Part shown: positions 9,745 to 18,874 of the stretch, piece after piece
How positions within the stretch are numbered: the stretch's first letter is position 1
Layout: each line of letters opens with the position of its first letter
DNA from: Xylanimonas protaetiae
GTDB lineage: Bacteria; Actinomycetota; Actinomycetes; Actinomycetales; Cellulomonadaceae
Assembly (NCBI RefSeq): GCF_004135385.1
Contig: NZ_CP035493.1
Span: forward strand, 1,922,001 to 1,986,000
DNA: 64,000 bases
Reading direction: 5' to 3'
Made by a program: the position numbers and the translations under genes
The notes under the pieces: model-generated
What the model saw: only the letters and a program-made list of their open reading frames with translations
What the model was told of the DNA's origin: nothing
Databases searched by the model: none

Positions 9745-11481
9745 CTACTCGTGCTGCCAGCTGTGCCACAGCGCGGCGTAGCTGCCGCCGGCGGCGACCA
9801 GGTCGTCGTGGGCGCCGAGCTCGGTGATGCGACCGTCCTCCACCACCGCGACGCGGTCGGCGTCGTGGGCCGTGTGCAGGCGGTGGGCGATCGCGACGAC
9901 CGTGCGGCCGTGCAGCACCGCCGCGAGCGAGCGCTCGAGGTGGCGGGCCGCGCGCGGGTCCAGCAGCGACGTCGCCTCGTCGAGCACGAGCACGTCCGGG
10001 TCGAGCAGCACGAGGCGCGCGAGCGCGACCTGCTGCGCCTGCGCCGGCGTGAGCGTCACCCCGCCCGAGCCGACCTCCGTCTCGATGCCCTGCTCCAGGT
10101 CGTCCACCCAGGTCAGGGCGTCGACGGCGGCGAGCGCGTCGCGCAGCCGCTCGTCGGACGCGCCGACGTCGGCGAGCCGCAGGTTGTCGGCGACCGTGCC
10201 CACGAACACGTGGTGCTCCTGCGTGACCAGGGCGACGCGGCGCCGCAGCTCCTCGAGCGGCAGGTCGACGAGCGGCACGCCGCCGACGGTCACCGACCCG
10301 CCCGTGGGCGGGTGGATGCCCGCGAGCATGCGGCCGAACGTCGACTTGCCCGCCCCGGACGGCCCCACGATGGCGAGCCGCTCGCCGGGCCGCAGGTCGA
10401 GGTCGATGCCGTGCAGCACGTCGTGCCCCTCGCGGTACGCGTACCGCACGCCGCGCGCCTCCATCCCACCGTCCTCCGCCGGGGTGGCGCCGCTGGCGGC
10501 GCGGTCCGTCGGGACGAGCCGCACGCCGATGATGCGCGCGAGCGACACGGCCGCGACCGACATCTCGTCCAGCCAGAACACGAGGTTCCACACCGGGCCG
10601 GTGAGCTGGAAGGTGTACATGACCAGCGCGGTGACGGCACCCATCGTGACCGTGCCCTGCGAGGCGAGGAACCCGCCCCACACCAGCACCGCCACGGGCG
10701 CGATCACGAACGTCAGGTCCACGCCGGGGAACAGCACGGTGCGCAGGCCGAGCGTCCGCATCTCCGCGGTGTAGGCGGCCGCGATGTCCGCGTCCGAGCG
10801 GTCGTTGCGCCGTCCGCCCAGGTCGAGCGCATCGACGGCCCGCACGCCCTCGACCGACTCGGTGACCGTGCCGTTGAGCGACGCGTAGGTGGCCGACTCC
10901 GCCTGGTACGCGTCGGGGGCGCGGCGCAGGTACCACCGCACCACGGTGAGCAGCAGCGGCATGCCCACGAACATGGCCACCGCGACGAGCGGCGCCATCA
11001 CCAGGCATGCGACGACGGTGAGCAGGATCGTCACCACCGACACCGTGAGCTGCGGGACGCCGAACCGGACCGCGTTCTGGATCTTCGCGACGTCGTTGGT
11101 GGTGCGAGCCACGAGGTCGCCCGTGCCGGCGCGCTCGACGGTGGACAGCGGCAGGGCCGTGACGGTGTCGAGGAACTCCTCGCGCATCGCCGCGAACACC
11201 GACTCGCCGAACACCATCGCCCGCTGCTGGGCGATCTTCTGCACGACGCCGCGCGCAAGGATCGCGACGACGGCGACCAGCACGAGGTCGCGCACGTGCC
11301 CGGCGGTGGTGCCGGCCCGCGCGTCGTCGACGAGGCGGCCGAGCAGCCACGGCCCGACCAGCCCCGCGAGGGACGACAGCATCGTCAGCGTCGCGATGAG
11401 GAGGAACTCGCGGCGGTTCGCCCGCAGCAGCGCGCGGGTGTAGGCCCACGTGGTCGCGGCGTCCGCGATCGGCAGCTTCAT
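9745..11481 (-). CDS. ABC exporter half-transporter, catalytic-site Walker subunit
   Basis: Type IV (exporter) ABC half-transporter of 578 residues: six membrane helices in the first 320 residues, then an ATPase domain. Walker A is intact (GPSGAGKST near residue 371) and Walker B ends with the catalytic Glu (VLVLDEATSLLD), with an intact switch His (AIAHRLHT). The signature is degenerate: LTPAQAQQ replaces LSGGQ. Its start overlaps the stop of the upstream ABC gene by four bases. That partner has the mirror-image defects, so the two almost certainly form an asymmetric heterodimer with one consensus and one degenerate ATP site. Substrates of such exporters are usually drugs, lipids or peptides; none can be named here. 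Confidence 0.92.
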   Translation of the reverse strand: MKLPIADAATTWAYTRALLRANRREFLLIATLTMLSSLAGLVGPWLLGRLVDDARAGTTAGHVRDLVLVAVVAILARGVVQKIAQQRAMVFGESVFAAMREEFLDTVTALPLSTVERAGTGDLVARTTNDVAKIQNAVRFGVPQLTVSVVTILLTVVACLVMAPLVAVAMFVGMPLLLTVVRWYLRRAPDAYQAESATYASLNGTVTESVEGVRAVDALDLGGRRNDRSDADIAAAYTAEMRTLGLRTVLFPGVDLTFVIAPVAVLVWGGFLASQGTVTMGAVTALVMYTFQLTGPVWNLVFWLDEMSVAAVSLARIIGVRLVPTDRAASGATPAEDGGMEARGVRYAYREGHDVLHGIDLDLRPGERLAIVGPSGAGKSTFGRMLAGIHPPTGGSVTVGGVPLVDLPLEELRRRVALVTQEHHVFVGTVADNLRLADVGASDERLRDALAAVDALTWVDDLEQGIETEVGSGGVTLTPAQAQQVALARLVLLDPDVLVLDEATSLLDPRAARHLERSLAAVLHGRTVVAIAHRLHTAHDADRVAVVEDGRITELGAHDDLVAAGGSYAALWHSWQHE

Positions 11482-13358
11482 GACCGCGCCTCCAGCGCAT
11501 CGACGGACCGGTGGCGGACGGCGCCGCGGGCTCGTTCAGGATCGTCCGGCGACTCGGCCGAGTCGGCGTCCGGAGACGCGGCCGAGTCCGCATCCAAGGA
11601 CCGCCCGACGACGGCGCGGTAGCGTGCCGCCGCCGCGCCGGCCCCGTCGCGCGCATCGTCGTCGGTGTCGTCGTCGGGCCGACGGTCGAGCAGGGCGCGG
11701 TGCGTGCCCGACGTGACCACGCGGCCGCCCTCCAGGAACAGGACCTCGTCCACGTGGTCGAGCACGAGCGGGCTCGCGGTGACGATCAGGGTGGTGCGGC
11801 CGCGGCGGTCGTCGGCGAGGCGGGCGGCGATGCGGGCCTCGGTGTGGGCGTCGACGGCGCTCGTGGGCTCGACCAGCACGAGGATCTCGGGGTCGGTGAG
11901 CAGGGCGCGCGCGAGCGCGACGCGCTGCCGCTGGCCGCCCGACAGGGAGCGGCCCTTCTCGGGCAGCTCGCCCGTGAGGCCGCCGGGCATGGACTCGAGG
12001 ACGTCGTGCGCGTCGGCCACGTGCAGGGCCCGCTCCAGGTCGGCGAGCTCCGCCCGCGACCGGGAGTCGAGCTCGACGTCGAGGCGCCCGGAGAAGATGG
12101 TCGGCGTCGCTTCCGCGACGACGATGCGGCGGCGCAGGTGCTCCTTGGGCAGCGACGACAGCCGCACCCCGCCGAGAGTCACGGGCGTCGCGGCCTCGGC
12201 GTCGTCGTCGAACCGGCCGAGGCGCAGGGCGACGGCGGCGGACTCGTCGGGGTCGGCCGCGACCAGCGCGACGACGCGGCCGGGGGCGAGCGCGACGCCT
12301 GTCGCCTCATCGTGCAGGACGGCTCCGGTGGCGGGCGGCTCGGCCGTGGCGGGCGCGGCACCCGTCGCGGGGACCACGCGCAGCACCTTGACCACCTTGC
12401 CGGCGGAGACGTGCGCGTTCGTGGCGACCTTGAGGAACTGGATCGCGAGCTGCACCGGCCAGCTGAGGAACGCCGCGAACCCGAAGAACGACACGAGCTG
12501 CCCCGCGGTGATCTCGCCGCGCACCGCGGACAGCGCGCCGAGGTACACGACGGCGACCGTGAACAGCCCGGGCAGCACCACCTGGAGCGCGTCGAGCCAC
12601 GACTGCATCCCGGCCACCTGGACCCCGGCGGCACGCACCTTCTGCGACTGCGCGCGGTAGCGGGCCGAGAACACCGACTCGCCGCCGATGCCGCGCAGGA
12701 TCCGCAGCCCGGAGACGGTGTCGGCGCCCAGCGTCGTCAGGCGCCCGGAGGCCTCGCGCTGGGCCGCCTGCCGCTTCTGGAGCGGCTTGACGAGGAACGC
12801 GAGGATCACCGCCACCACCGGCAGGCCGAGCGCGACGACGACGCCGAGCTGCACCGACGCCTGGAGCATCAGCGCCGTGGTGACGGCGTACGCGACCAGC
12901 GACCCGACGAACTGCGCGGACATGGCGAACAGGTCACCCATGCGGTGGACGTCGTTCGCGATCGAGGCCACGACCTCGCCCGTCGGCAGCTCCGCCGAGA
13001 TCGCGTGCCCCGAGCGGGACACGGTGCGCGAGACGAGCTGCGAGGAGCGGTACGCCCCCTCCATCCAGTTGCGCACGTCGAACCGGTGCCCGAGCACCGA
13101 CACCCCGGCCATGGCCGCGCCCAGGACGAGCAGGAGGACCGCCCAGCGCCACGTCTCGGCGTCGAGCCCGCCCGCGGTCGCCGAGTCCACGACCCGCCCG
13201 ACCAGGTACGGCTGGAACGCCTGGACGCCGAAGACGACGACACCGCACGTCAGCGAGGCCGCCAGCGTCCGGGCCTGCTGGCGGGCGAGCCAGCCGAGCA
13301 GGGCCCACGGCCCGGTGAGCGGCGGGGTGCCCGGGTCGGGCAGGGGGAGGGGTCGCAC
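11478..13358 (-). CDS. ABC exporter half-transporter, degenerate Walker A subunit
   Basis: Partner of the gene at 9745. The 626-residue protein has a six-helix membrane domain and a C-terminal ATPase domain whose P-loop is destroyed: the position of GxxGxGKST reads VAADPDESAA. The signature LSGGQRQR near residue 467 is perfect, and Walker B reads ILVLVEPTSAVD. The switch His is missing (TASPLVL). The C-terminal tail (after about residue 565) is low-complexity and acidic, with ADSAASPDADSAESPDD. A GTG at 13358 preceded by TAGCGT at eight bases suggests a leaderless start; TTG at 13367 is the other option. First gene of a two- or three-gene operon with the following ABC and VOC genes. Confidence 0.9.
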   Translation of the reverse strand: MRPLPLPDPGTPPLTGPWALLGWLARQQARTLAASLTCGVVVFGVQAFQPYLVGRVVDSATAGGLDAETWRWAVLLLVLGAAMAGVSVLGHRFDVRNWMEGAYRSSQLVSRTVSRSGHAISAELPTGEVVASIANDVHRMGDLFAMSAQFVGSLVAYAVTTALMLQASVQLGVVVALGLPVVAVILAFLVKPLQKRQAAQREASGRLTTLGADTVSGLRILRGIGGESVFSARYRAQSQKVRAAGVQVAGMQSWLDALQVVLPGLFTVAVVYLGALSAVRGEITAGQLVSFFGFAAFLSWPVQLAIQFLKVATNAHVSAGKVVKVLRVVPATGAAPATAEPPATGAVLHDEATGVALAPGRVVALVAADPDESAAVALRLGRFDDDAEAATPVTLGGVRLSSLPKEHLRRRIVVAEATPTIFSGRLDVELDSRSRAELADLERALHVADAHDVLESMPGGLTGELPEKGRSLSGGQRQRVALARALLTDPEILVLVEPTSAVDAHTEARIAARLADDRRGRTTLIVTASPLVLDHVDEVLFLEGGRVVTSGTHRALLDRRPDDDTDDDARDGAGAAAARYRAVVGRSLDADSAASPDADSAESPDDPERARGAVRHRSVDALEARS

Positions 13359-13450
13359 GAGGGACAACGCTAGGCCGGGGGACCGACACCGGTCGAAGGC
13401 TTTGTGCGGGCGGCGCTCGACGGGCAGGACGCGACCTTCAACGGAGAGTC

Positions 13451-14006
13451 ATGGACTGGAACGACCCGGAGGGCTGGAGGTTCACCGCCGCGCTCGCCGC
13501 GGAAGCTCCGTCGGGATCGCGCAGGCACTCGACCGGCTCGTGTCCCAGGTGTGGTGCTGGCCGAGAGGGCGGGCCGGGCGAACCTCTACCGGCTCAACCG
13601 CGACCACCTGGCCGCGCCGGCCGCCGAGATCCTGGCCGGGATGCGCACGGAGTTCCTCTCGCGCCTGCGCGAGGCCGTGGACGGTTGGGCCGTCCCGGCT
13701 CTCGCCGTCGCACTGTTCGGGTCCGTCGCCCGTGGCGAGGCCACCACGGAGTCCGACGTCGACCTGCTCGTCGTGCGACCCGGTGGCACGACCGACGACG
13801 ACCCGGTCTGGTCCGACCAGGTCACCGGGCTCGAACGGTCCGTCCTGGCGTGGAGCGGCAACCGGGCCGCCGTCCTCGACGTGTCCGTGGACGACCTGAC
13901 CGACCTCGTGCGTCGCGACGCACCCGTCCTGACGTCGTTGCGGGACGACGCCATCGACATCACGCCGAGGCGCATCCGCAGCCTTCTCGTCGGGAGCGCG
14001 CGATGA
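13451..14006 (+). pseudogene. Degraded HTH-nucleotidyltransferase (MNT-type) gene
   Basis: The 3' part encodes a good nucleotidyltransferase domain: ALFGSVARGEATTESDVDLLVVRP has the GS...DxD active site, preceded by LAERAGRANLYRLNRDHLAAPA, the end of a winged helix. The winged-helix core (EVHRRARRGSS, IAQALDRLVSQ) is present at about 13488-13545 but in a different frame; one missing G near 13546 would join the two. The only start-like sequence, MDWNDP at 13451, is in a third frame and about 25 codons of the usual N-terminus are absent. At least two frame breaks and an internal loss make it non-functional as written. In intact members the nucleotidyltransferase pairs with a HEPN-type protein, as the next entry suggests. 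Confidence 0.7.
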
Positions 14007-14071
14007 ACCGGTCAGGACCGGGTGACCTCCCCGCCGGCTCGCGCGGCGCTACCCCGCGACGCGGCGCGTGA
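14003..14071 (+). pseudogene. Remnant of a gene that followed the nucleotidyltransferase (possible HEPN partner)
   Basis: An ATG overlaps the nucleotidyltransferase stop (ATGA), the usual coupling for a two-gene MNT/HEPN module. Only 22 codons follow (starting MNRSGPGDLPAGSRG) before a stop, and the end of the reading frame overlaps the 3' end of the opposing ABC permease gene. The rest of the partner gene appears to be deleted. Assignment to HEPN rests on position only. Confidence 0.45.
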
Positions 14072-16856
14072 GCGCCAGGCGGCCTCGCGTCACCAGCCAG
14101 GCCGCGCCCACGGCGACGAGCGGGAGGGCAACGACGGCGACGGCGATCGGGAGCCAGGGCACCACGACCGACCAGGTCGGGTCCTCCAGGTACCGGAAGC
14201 GGCTCTGGAGCACGAATGCCGCTCCGACCGCGATGCCGGACGTGAGGCCGAGCACGGCGCCGATGACGACGATCGTGCCTGCCTGGGCGGCGACGATCCG
14301 CTTGCGCGTCGTGGGCGCGGCGCCGACGGCGGCGAGCGTCGCCAGGTCGGGCCGTGCCTCCGTGGCGGCGAGGGCCGCCGCGATCCAGGCCGCGGCCAGC
14401 GCGAGCAGGCCCGTCCCGCCGAGGATGAGCAGGGTGGTCAGCCATCCCGAGGTGAGCTGCGGCGGCTCGGCGACACCGACGCACACGATGCACCCACCCC
14501 ATTCGGTCTCGCCATAGACGTCGTCCAGCCGGGACTGGAGCGTCTCGACCTGCGCGCGCGAGGGCGTGGCCGAAGGCGTCGCGACGAGCCCGCCGACGGA
14601 GACGGGGAGGTCGTTGGCCTCGGCGACCTGCGGCGGGACCAGCGGGAGCGACAGGATGCTCGGCCCGACCAGCTCTCCGACGGCGGTGCCCTGCGCTGTG
14701 ACCTCGCGACCGTCGTCGATCGGCGTGTCGGTCGCGGAGTCGACGCCGAGCTCCGAGAGCCGCGCCGTCCCGTCAGGTGCGAGCCCCCACGGGGAGGTCA
14801 CCAGCCTGCCGTCACGCAGCGCGTCCTTGGCGGCGTCGGCGTCCGGGATCGCGAAGACGTCCACCAGGGCGCCGTCGTCGACCACGGGGCCGAGGATCCC
14901 TCCGGGGCCGGAGGACATACCCGGGCCTTGCATGTCCGTGAGCGCCAGGACCAGGTCGACCCGCCGGACGGTCTCTGCGTCGCCCGGGGTGCGCAGCACG
15001 CGGACCGGGGTCAGGTCTCCGGCATCGGGGATGACGTCGGCGACCAGCTCGGACACCTTCGCCACGATGGTCTCGTCGAATGTGGTGAGCCGGTTGCCTG
15101 GCGACGGCCACGCCTCGGGCGCGATCATCAGCGTCCCCGGCCGTGCTTCGATCGACTGGTTCCGGTAGTCGTAGAGCGCCTGCGAGTAGGAGTAGACCAG
15201 CCCGGCCGACGCGCCCGCGCACGCCACGAGCACGGCCGCGATGGCGGGCGCGGTGCGCGAGCGGTTGCGAGCGGCGTCGCGCAGCGCGAACCGCCACGAC
15301 AGCGGTAGGCGCCCGGCGACGCGGCCGAGCAGCGCGACGATGCCGCCGCACGCGAGCACCAACCCGATCTGGCCCACGACGATGCCGGCCGCGAGGAGCA
15401 TGGCCTGCCCGGCGACGCCGGCCGCGAGCGCGCCCCCGAAACCTGCCGCCGCGAGCACCGCGCCGACGACGGCGGGCCCACGCCGGTGTGTGGTCTCACC
15501 CCGGCGGCCCGCGAGGACGGCGACGACGTCGGCCTTCGACGCGCCACGGGCGGGCAGCCACGCCCCGGCCGCCGCGAGCAGCACGCCGACGACGACGATC
15601 GCCAGCACCGGCAGCCACGGGACCACGGGAAGCACGAAGCCGTCGGCCAGGACGGAGACCAGCACCGTCGTCCCGGCGAGGCCGAGCACCGCCCCGCCGA
15701 GCGCGGCGAGCACACCGATGACGATGCCCGTGCCGAGCACTACGGCGCGTAGCGTACGGACCGTGCCGCCGTTGGCGGCGACGATCGCGAGCGAGCGGGC
15801 CGAGCGGCGGGCGCTCACCGCGAACGACGGCCCGATGAGCAGCACGGCCTCGAGCAGCGCGATCGCGACGACGGCCGCCGCGGTGCCCCACGTCTCGACG
15901 CTGGCGCCGAGACTCTCGGGCGGTATCTCGTCGTAGAACGGCACGGCCTCGTCCGGCGGCGGGTCGGAGAGGACGGCGCGGCTCACCACCCTGACGCCGA
16001 GTTTGTTCATCGCCACGACGTCTTCCCAGGTGACGGGTGCGTCGCCGGTCACGAACCAGCGGGGTTCGGGCTGGGTGCCGCCCTGGCCGTCGGCCGCGGT
16101 GTCGCCCACGTCGGTGGGGGCCACGAGCGGACCGGTGGCCGGGAGCAGGATCGACGCGTCGATCACCTGCGTGTTCTTGAGGAGGCCCGAGACGGTGGCG
16201 GTGCGGGTGGTCTGGTCGGCTGCGAGACGGTTCGGCGTCAGGGTGACCTCGTCCCCGAGGGAGATGCCGATCTGCCTGGCCATCGACGCGGTGATCGCGA
16301 CCTCGCCGTCCTGGGGGAGCGCGCCGTCCCGCACGGGGAAGGCGGCGGCGGCCTCGGGGAACTCCAGGTCGAGCTGCAGGGCGGTGCCGCTGAGTCGCCG
16401 GTCGGTGCCGACGACGCCGAGCTGCGCCTTCGCCGCCCGGTGCAGGGTCGAACCCGCCGGCAAGGCCGCAGACACTCCCGCCTCGAGGTCGGCGACGGCG
16501 ACCGGTCCACGCTGTTCGACGCCCAGGCCGGTCGAGCCGTCCGGGGCCTGCAGGTAGCCAGGCCCCTGGAAGCTGAGCCCTGCGGTGAACTCGCTCCCGA
16601 GCTCGGTGCGGATCTTGATCTCCGGCGCGTACGACAGCGACCACAGGGCCGTCGCCGCGAACGACCCGACCGCGACCGGCAGCGCCACCATGACCGCGAC
16701 CAGCGCCGTGCGGCCCTTGTGGCGGCGGGCGTCGCGCGCGCCGTAGCGCAGTGCGACGCGCCAGCGGCCGCGGAAGCGGGCACCGGGGCCGCGGCGTGGC
16801 TCGTCGGTGTCGGTGCGGAGTGTCGCGCGGGAGGGCGAGGGCACGGTGGCGACCAT
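14049..16856 (-). CDS. FtsX/MacB-type ABC transporter permease
   Basis: Large membrane protein of 935 residues with the double-FtsX layout: a helix after the basic N-terminus, a long extracytoplasmic segment (about residues 70-320), a block of helices around 330-520, a second extracytoplasmic segment (about 550-780), and three final helices. The basic stretch ARRHKGRTALVA before helix 1 and LRDAARNRSRTAPAIAAVL at the start of the second half are typical. The start ATG shares one base with the stop of the ATPase gene (TGATG). With the ATPase and PadR regulator it forms a regulated export or envelope-remodelling system. It is not a drug pump by default; lipoprotein, peptide or signal functions are known in this class. 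Confidence 0.88.
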   Translation of the reverse strand: MVATVPSPSRATLRTDTDEPRRGPGARFRGRWRVALRYGARDARRHKGRTALVAVMVALPVAVGSFAATALWSLSYAPEIKIRTELGSEFTAGLSFQGPGYLQAPDGSTGLGVEQRGPVAVADLEAGVSAALPAGSTLHRAAKAQLGVVGTDRRLSGTALQLDLEFPEAAAAFPVRDGALPQDGEVAITASMARQIGISLGDEVTLTPNRLAADQTTRTATVSGLLKNTQVIDASILLPATGPLVAPTDVGDTAADGQGGTQPEPRWFVTGDAPVTWEDVVAMNKLGVRVVSRAVLSDPPPDEAVPFYDEIPPESLGASVETWGTAAAVVAIALLEAVLLIGPSFAVSARRSARSLAIVAANGGTVRTLRAVVLGTGIVIGVLAALGGAVLGLAGTTVLVSVLADGFVLPVVPWLPVLAIVVVGVLLAAAGAWLPARGASKADVVAVLAGRRGETTHRRGPAVVGAVLAAAGFGGALAAGVAGQAMLLAAGIVVGQIGLVLACGGIVALLGRVAGRLPLSWRFALRDAARNRSRTAPAIAAVLVACAGASAGLVYSYSQALYDYRNQSIEARPGTLMIAPEAWPSPGNRLTTFDETIVAKVSELVADVIPDAGDLTPVRVLRTPGDAETVRRVDLVLALTDMQGPGMSSGPGGILGPVVDDGALVDVFAIPDADAAKDALRDGRLVTSPWGLAPDGTARLSELGVDSATDTPIDDGREVTAQGTAVGELVGPSILSLPLVPPQVAEANDLPVSVGGLVATPSATPSRAQVETLQSRLDDVYGETEWGGCIVCVGVAEPPQLTSGWLTTLLILGGTGLLALAAAWIAAALAATEARPDLATLAAVGAAPTTRKRIVAAQAGTIVVIGAVLGLTSGIAVGAAFVLQSRFRYLEDPTWSVVVPWLPIAVAVVALPLVAVGAAWLVTRGRLALTRRVAG

Positions 16857-17584
16857 CAGCGTGCCGCCCCGTCGAGGAGCGTCTCCGCTCCGGCGGAGGA
16901 CCCGGTCTCGTCGACGACGAGTCCGTCGCGCAGGAACACGATGCGGTCGGCCCAGGCGGCGTGGCGGGCGTCGTGCGTGACGAGCAGCCCGGCGGCGCCG
17001 GTGTCGACGCGGGCGCGCAGGACGCGCATGACGGCCTCGCCGGTCACGGAGTCGAGCGCCCCGGTGGGTTCGTCGGCGAGGACCAGGCGTCGCGGGCCGA
17101 CGAGCGCCCGCGCGATGGCGACGCGTTGGGCCTGGCCGCCCGACATGTCGTCGGGGAACCGGTCGGCGAGGTCGTCGAGGCCGACCTCGGCGAGCGCGGC
17201 GGTCCCGGCGGCACGTGCCTTGCGGGCGGACGCGCCGTCGAGCTCGAGGGGCAGGGTGACGTTCTCCAGCGCGGTCAGGGCGGGGATCAGGTTGAGGTCC
17301 TGGAACACGTACCCGACGTGCTTGCGTCGCAGCCGGGCGCGGCCCTGGGCGTCGAGGGCGCCGACGTCGTCGCGTCCGACCTGCACGGTGCCCGACGTGG
17401 GGGTGTCGAGGCCGCCGGCGAGGTGCAGCAGGGTGGACTTGCCGGAGCCGGAGGGGCCCATGACGGCGACGAGCTCGCCCATGGCGACGGCGAGGTCGAC
17501 GCCGCGCAGGGCGTGGACCTCGGCGGCGCCGGACCCGTGGACGCGGGTGACGGCGCGCATCGTGAGCATGACGGGGGAGGACAT
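16856..17584 (-). CDS. MacB/LolD-type ABC transporter ATP-binding protein
   Basis: ATPase of 242 residues serving the adjacent FtsX-type permease. Motifs: Walker A GPSGSGKST near residue 43, Q-loop VFQDLNLIPALTALENVTLPL, the signature as MSGGQAQR, Walker B LVLADEPTGALDS and switch His in LLVTHDARHA. The Q-loop wording and the DEPTGALD box are characteristic of the LolD/MacB/FtsE group. The ATG at 17584 overlaps the padR stop by one base, and its stop overlaps the permease ATG by one base, so all three genes are tightly coupled. Confidence 0.93.
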   Translation of the reverse strand: MSSPVMLTMRAVTRVHGSGAAEVHALRGVDLAVAMGELVAVMGPSGSGKSTLLHLAGGLDTPTSGTVQVGRDDVGALDAQGRARLRRKHVGYVFQDLNLIPALTALENVTLPLELDGASARKARAAGTAALAEVGLDDLADRFPDDMSGGQAQRVAIARALVGPRRLVLADEPTGALDSVTGEAVMRVLRARVDTGAAGLLVTHDARHAAWADRIVFLRDGLVVDETGSSAGAETLLDGAAR

Positions 17585-18201
17585 CAGCGGCCTGCCTTCG
17601 TGTCGGTGGGACGGGGTGTCTCGACGGCCGCGACGGGTGCGGAGCCCGGGCGGGTGTGCGACGCGCGAAGGACGGCGGTCTCGACGTGGTCGAGCCAGCG
17701 GACCTCGGCCTCGGCGGCGAAGATCAGGGAGTCCAGCACCAGGGACCAGGCGAGCCCGGGCCCGTCGGTGGTCGCGTCGCGCTTGAGGCGGGTGTAGTCG
17801 CGCAGTGCGCGCAGGGTCTCGGTGCGTTGGCGTTGCACGACGGCGCCGATGTCGACGCCGTGGACGGTCACGGCCAGCGCGAGCTTGATGGCGAGCTCGT
17901 CGCGCGCGGGGGCGTTGCGCTCGACGGGGCGCTGCCACCAGGCGGTCGCCTCCGCCCGGCCCGCCTCGGTCAGCCGGTACCGCTCGGGGTTCGGCCCGCC
18001 CTTCGGTGACGTGGCCGGGGCCGCGTCGTCGGGCACGGGCTCGACGAGCCCGTCGCGTTCCAGGCGTTGCAGGGTGGTGTACGCCTGCCCGATGTTGAGC
18101 GGCCACGTGCCGCCCGTGCGGGCCTCGAACTCCTGGCGGAGCTGGTAGCCGCCCATCGGCTGCTCCGAGAGCAGTGCGAGGAAGCCTTGCCTGATCGACA
18201 T
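17584..18201 (-). CDS. PadR family transcriptional regulator
   Basis: A 205-residue PadR protein: an N-terminal winged helix (FLALLSEQPMGGYQLRQEFEARTGG, then NIGQAYTTLQRLERDGLVE) and a C-terminal helical dimerisation domain (about residues 75-185). First gene of the operon with the ABC ATPase and permease, so it is very probably the local repressor. GGGAG sits six bases before the ATG. Immediately upstream are two copies of the palindrome TTAC-N3-GTAA, the obvious candidate operator. The final 20 residues (SAPVAAVETPRPTDTKAGR region) look disordered. The inducing ligand is unknown but is likely a substrate of the transporter. Confidence 0.92.
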   Translation of the reverse strand: MSIRQGFLALLSEQPMGGYQLRQEFEARTGGTWPLNIGQAYTTLQRLERDGLVEPVPDDAAPATSPKGGPNPERYRLTEAGRAEATAWWQRPVERNAPARDELAIKLALAVTVHGVDIGAVVQRQRTETLRALRDYTRLKRDATTDGPGLAWSLVLDSLIFAAEAEVRWLDHVETAVLRASHTRPGSAPVAAVETPRPTDTKAGR

Positions 18202-18215
18202 CGTCGTCTCCCGTG

Positions 18216-18262
18216 CTTACTGGGTAAGGGATCGGTGCTGAGATCGATAGTTACCGAGTAAG
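18216..18262. promoter_or_regulatory. Two TTAC-N3-GTAA operators upstream of padR
   Basis: CTTACTGGGTAAG at 18216-18228 and GTTACCGAGTAAG around 18250-18262 share the palindrome TTACNNNGTAA. Their centres are 34 bp apart, about three helical turns, on the same face of the DNA. They stand out as an AT-richer patch in very GC-rich surroundings and cover the region expected to hold the padR promoter. Confidence 0.7.
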
Positions 18263-18385
18263 TGGCTGGCGTCAAGAGGGCGCGGCGGCGTGGCGCGGCC
18301 GCGGGTCCGCGGCAGGGGCGGGTGTGATCCACGTCAGCGCCGACGGCGCGGCCCGGGCCCGCCTGCGCTGGCTAGGCTGGCTCCC

Positions 18386-18799
18386 GTGACCGAGGTTTCC
18401 AGCGCGCAGGCCGCTACCGCCATCCGCAAGGCTCGGGGCGCCCTCGCCCGCTACCGCGTGATGGCGATCGTCACCGGTGTGATGCTGCTGCTCCTGACGG
18501 CGTGGTGCATCGTCAAGTACCCGGTCGGGGAGTGGCAGTGGTTCGGCAACCACGACGTGGCGGCGTTCGTCGACGCGACCTGGATCGTCGCCCCCGTGCA
18601 CGGCTGGGTCTACGTCGTGTACCTCGTCACGGTGCTGCACCTGTGGTCGACCATGCGCTGGGGCTACGGCCGTCTCGTCACGATGGTGCTCGCCGGCGTC
18701 GTCCCCGTGATGTCGTTCGTGGTGGAGCGCCGTGTGCACGCCGACGGCCAGGCGAAGCTCGACGCGCTCGCGCAGCGCTACGACGTCACGACAGCCTGA
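18386..18799 (+). CDS. DUF3817 domain membrane protein
   Basis: A 137-residue protein with three membrane helices (about residues 25-45, 70-90 and 95-115), including MAIVTGVMLLLLTAWCIVKY, APVHGWVYVVYLVTVLHLW and WGYGRLVTMVLAGVVPVMSFVVERR. This is the DUF3817 pattern, and the gene sits directly upstream of guaA, where DUF3817 is commonly found in actinobacteria. Function is unknown. The GTG start lies seven bases after TAGGCT, pointing to a leaderless transcript. The spacing to guaA (75 bases) with a separate promoter-like TAGAAT suggests guaA also has its own promoter. Confidence 0.88.
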   Translation: MTEVSSAQAATAIRKARGALARYRVMAIVTGVMLLLLTAWCIVKYPVGEWQWFGNHDVAAFVDATWIVAPVHGWVYVVYLVTVLHLWSTMRWGYGRLVTMVLAGVVPVMSFVVERRVHADGQAKLDALAQRYDVTTA

Positions 18800-18874
18800 C
18801 GCCGGCCGTCGGGGCGCCTGTGCGCGCCGAGACAGCCCGACGGGCGGCCTCGCGGCGCACCTAGAATGACCCTT

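Noticed and set aside
13404-14006. A complete 200-residue nucleotidyltransferase starting at GTG 13404
   Set aside because: Its first 55 residues have no family likeness, while the correct winged-helix sequence is present in another frame over the same bases. A broken gene explains the data better.
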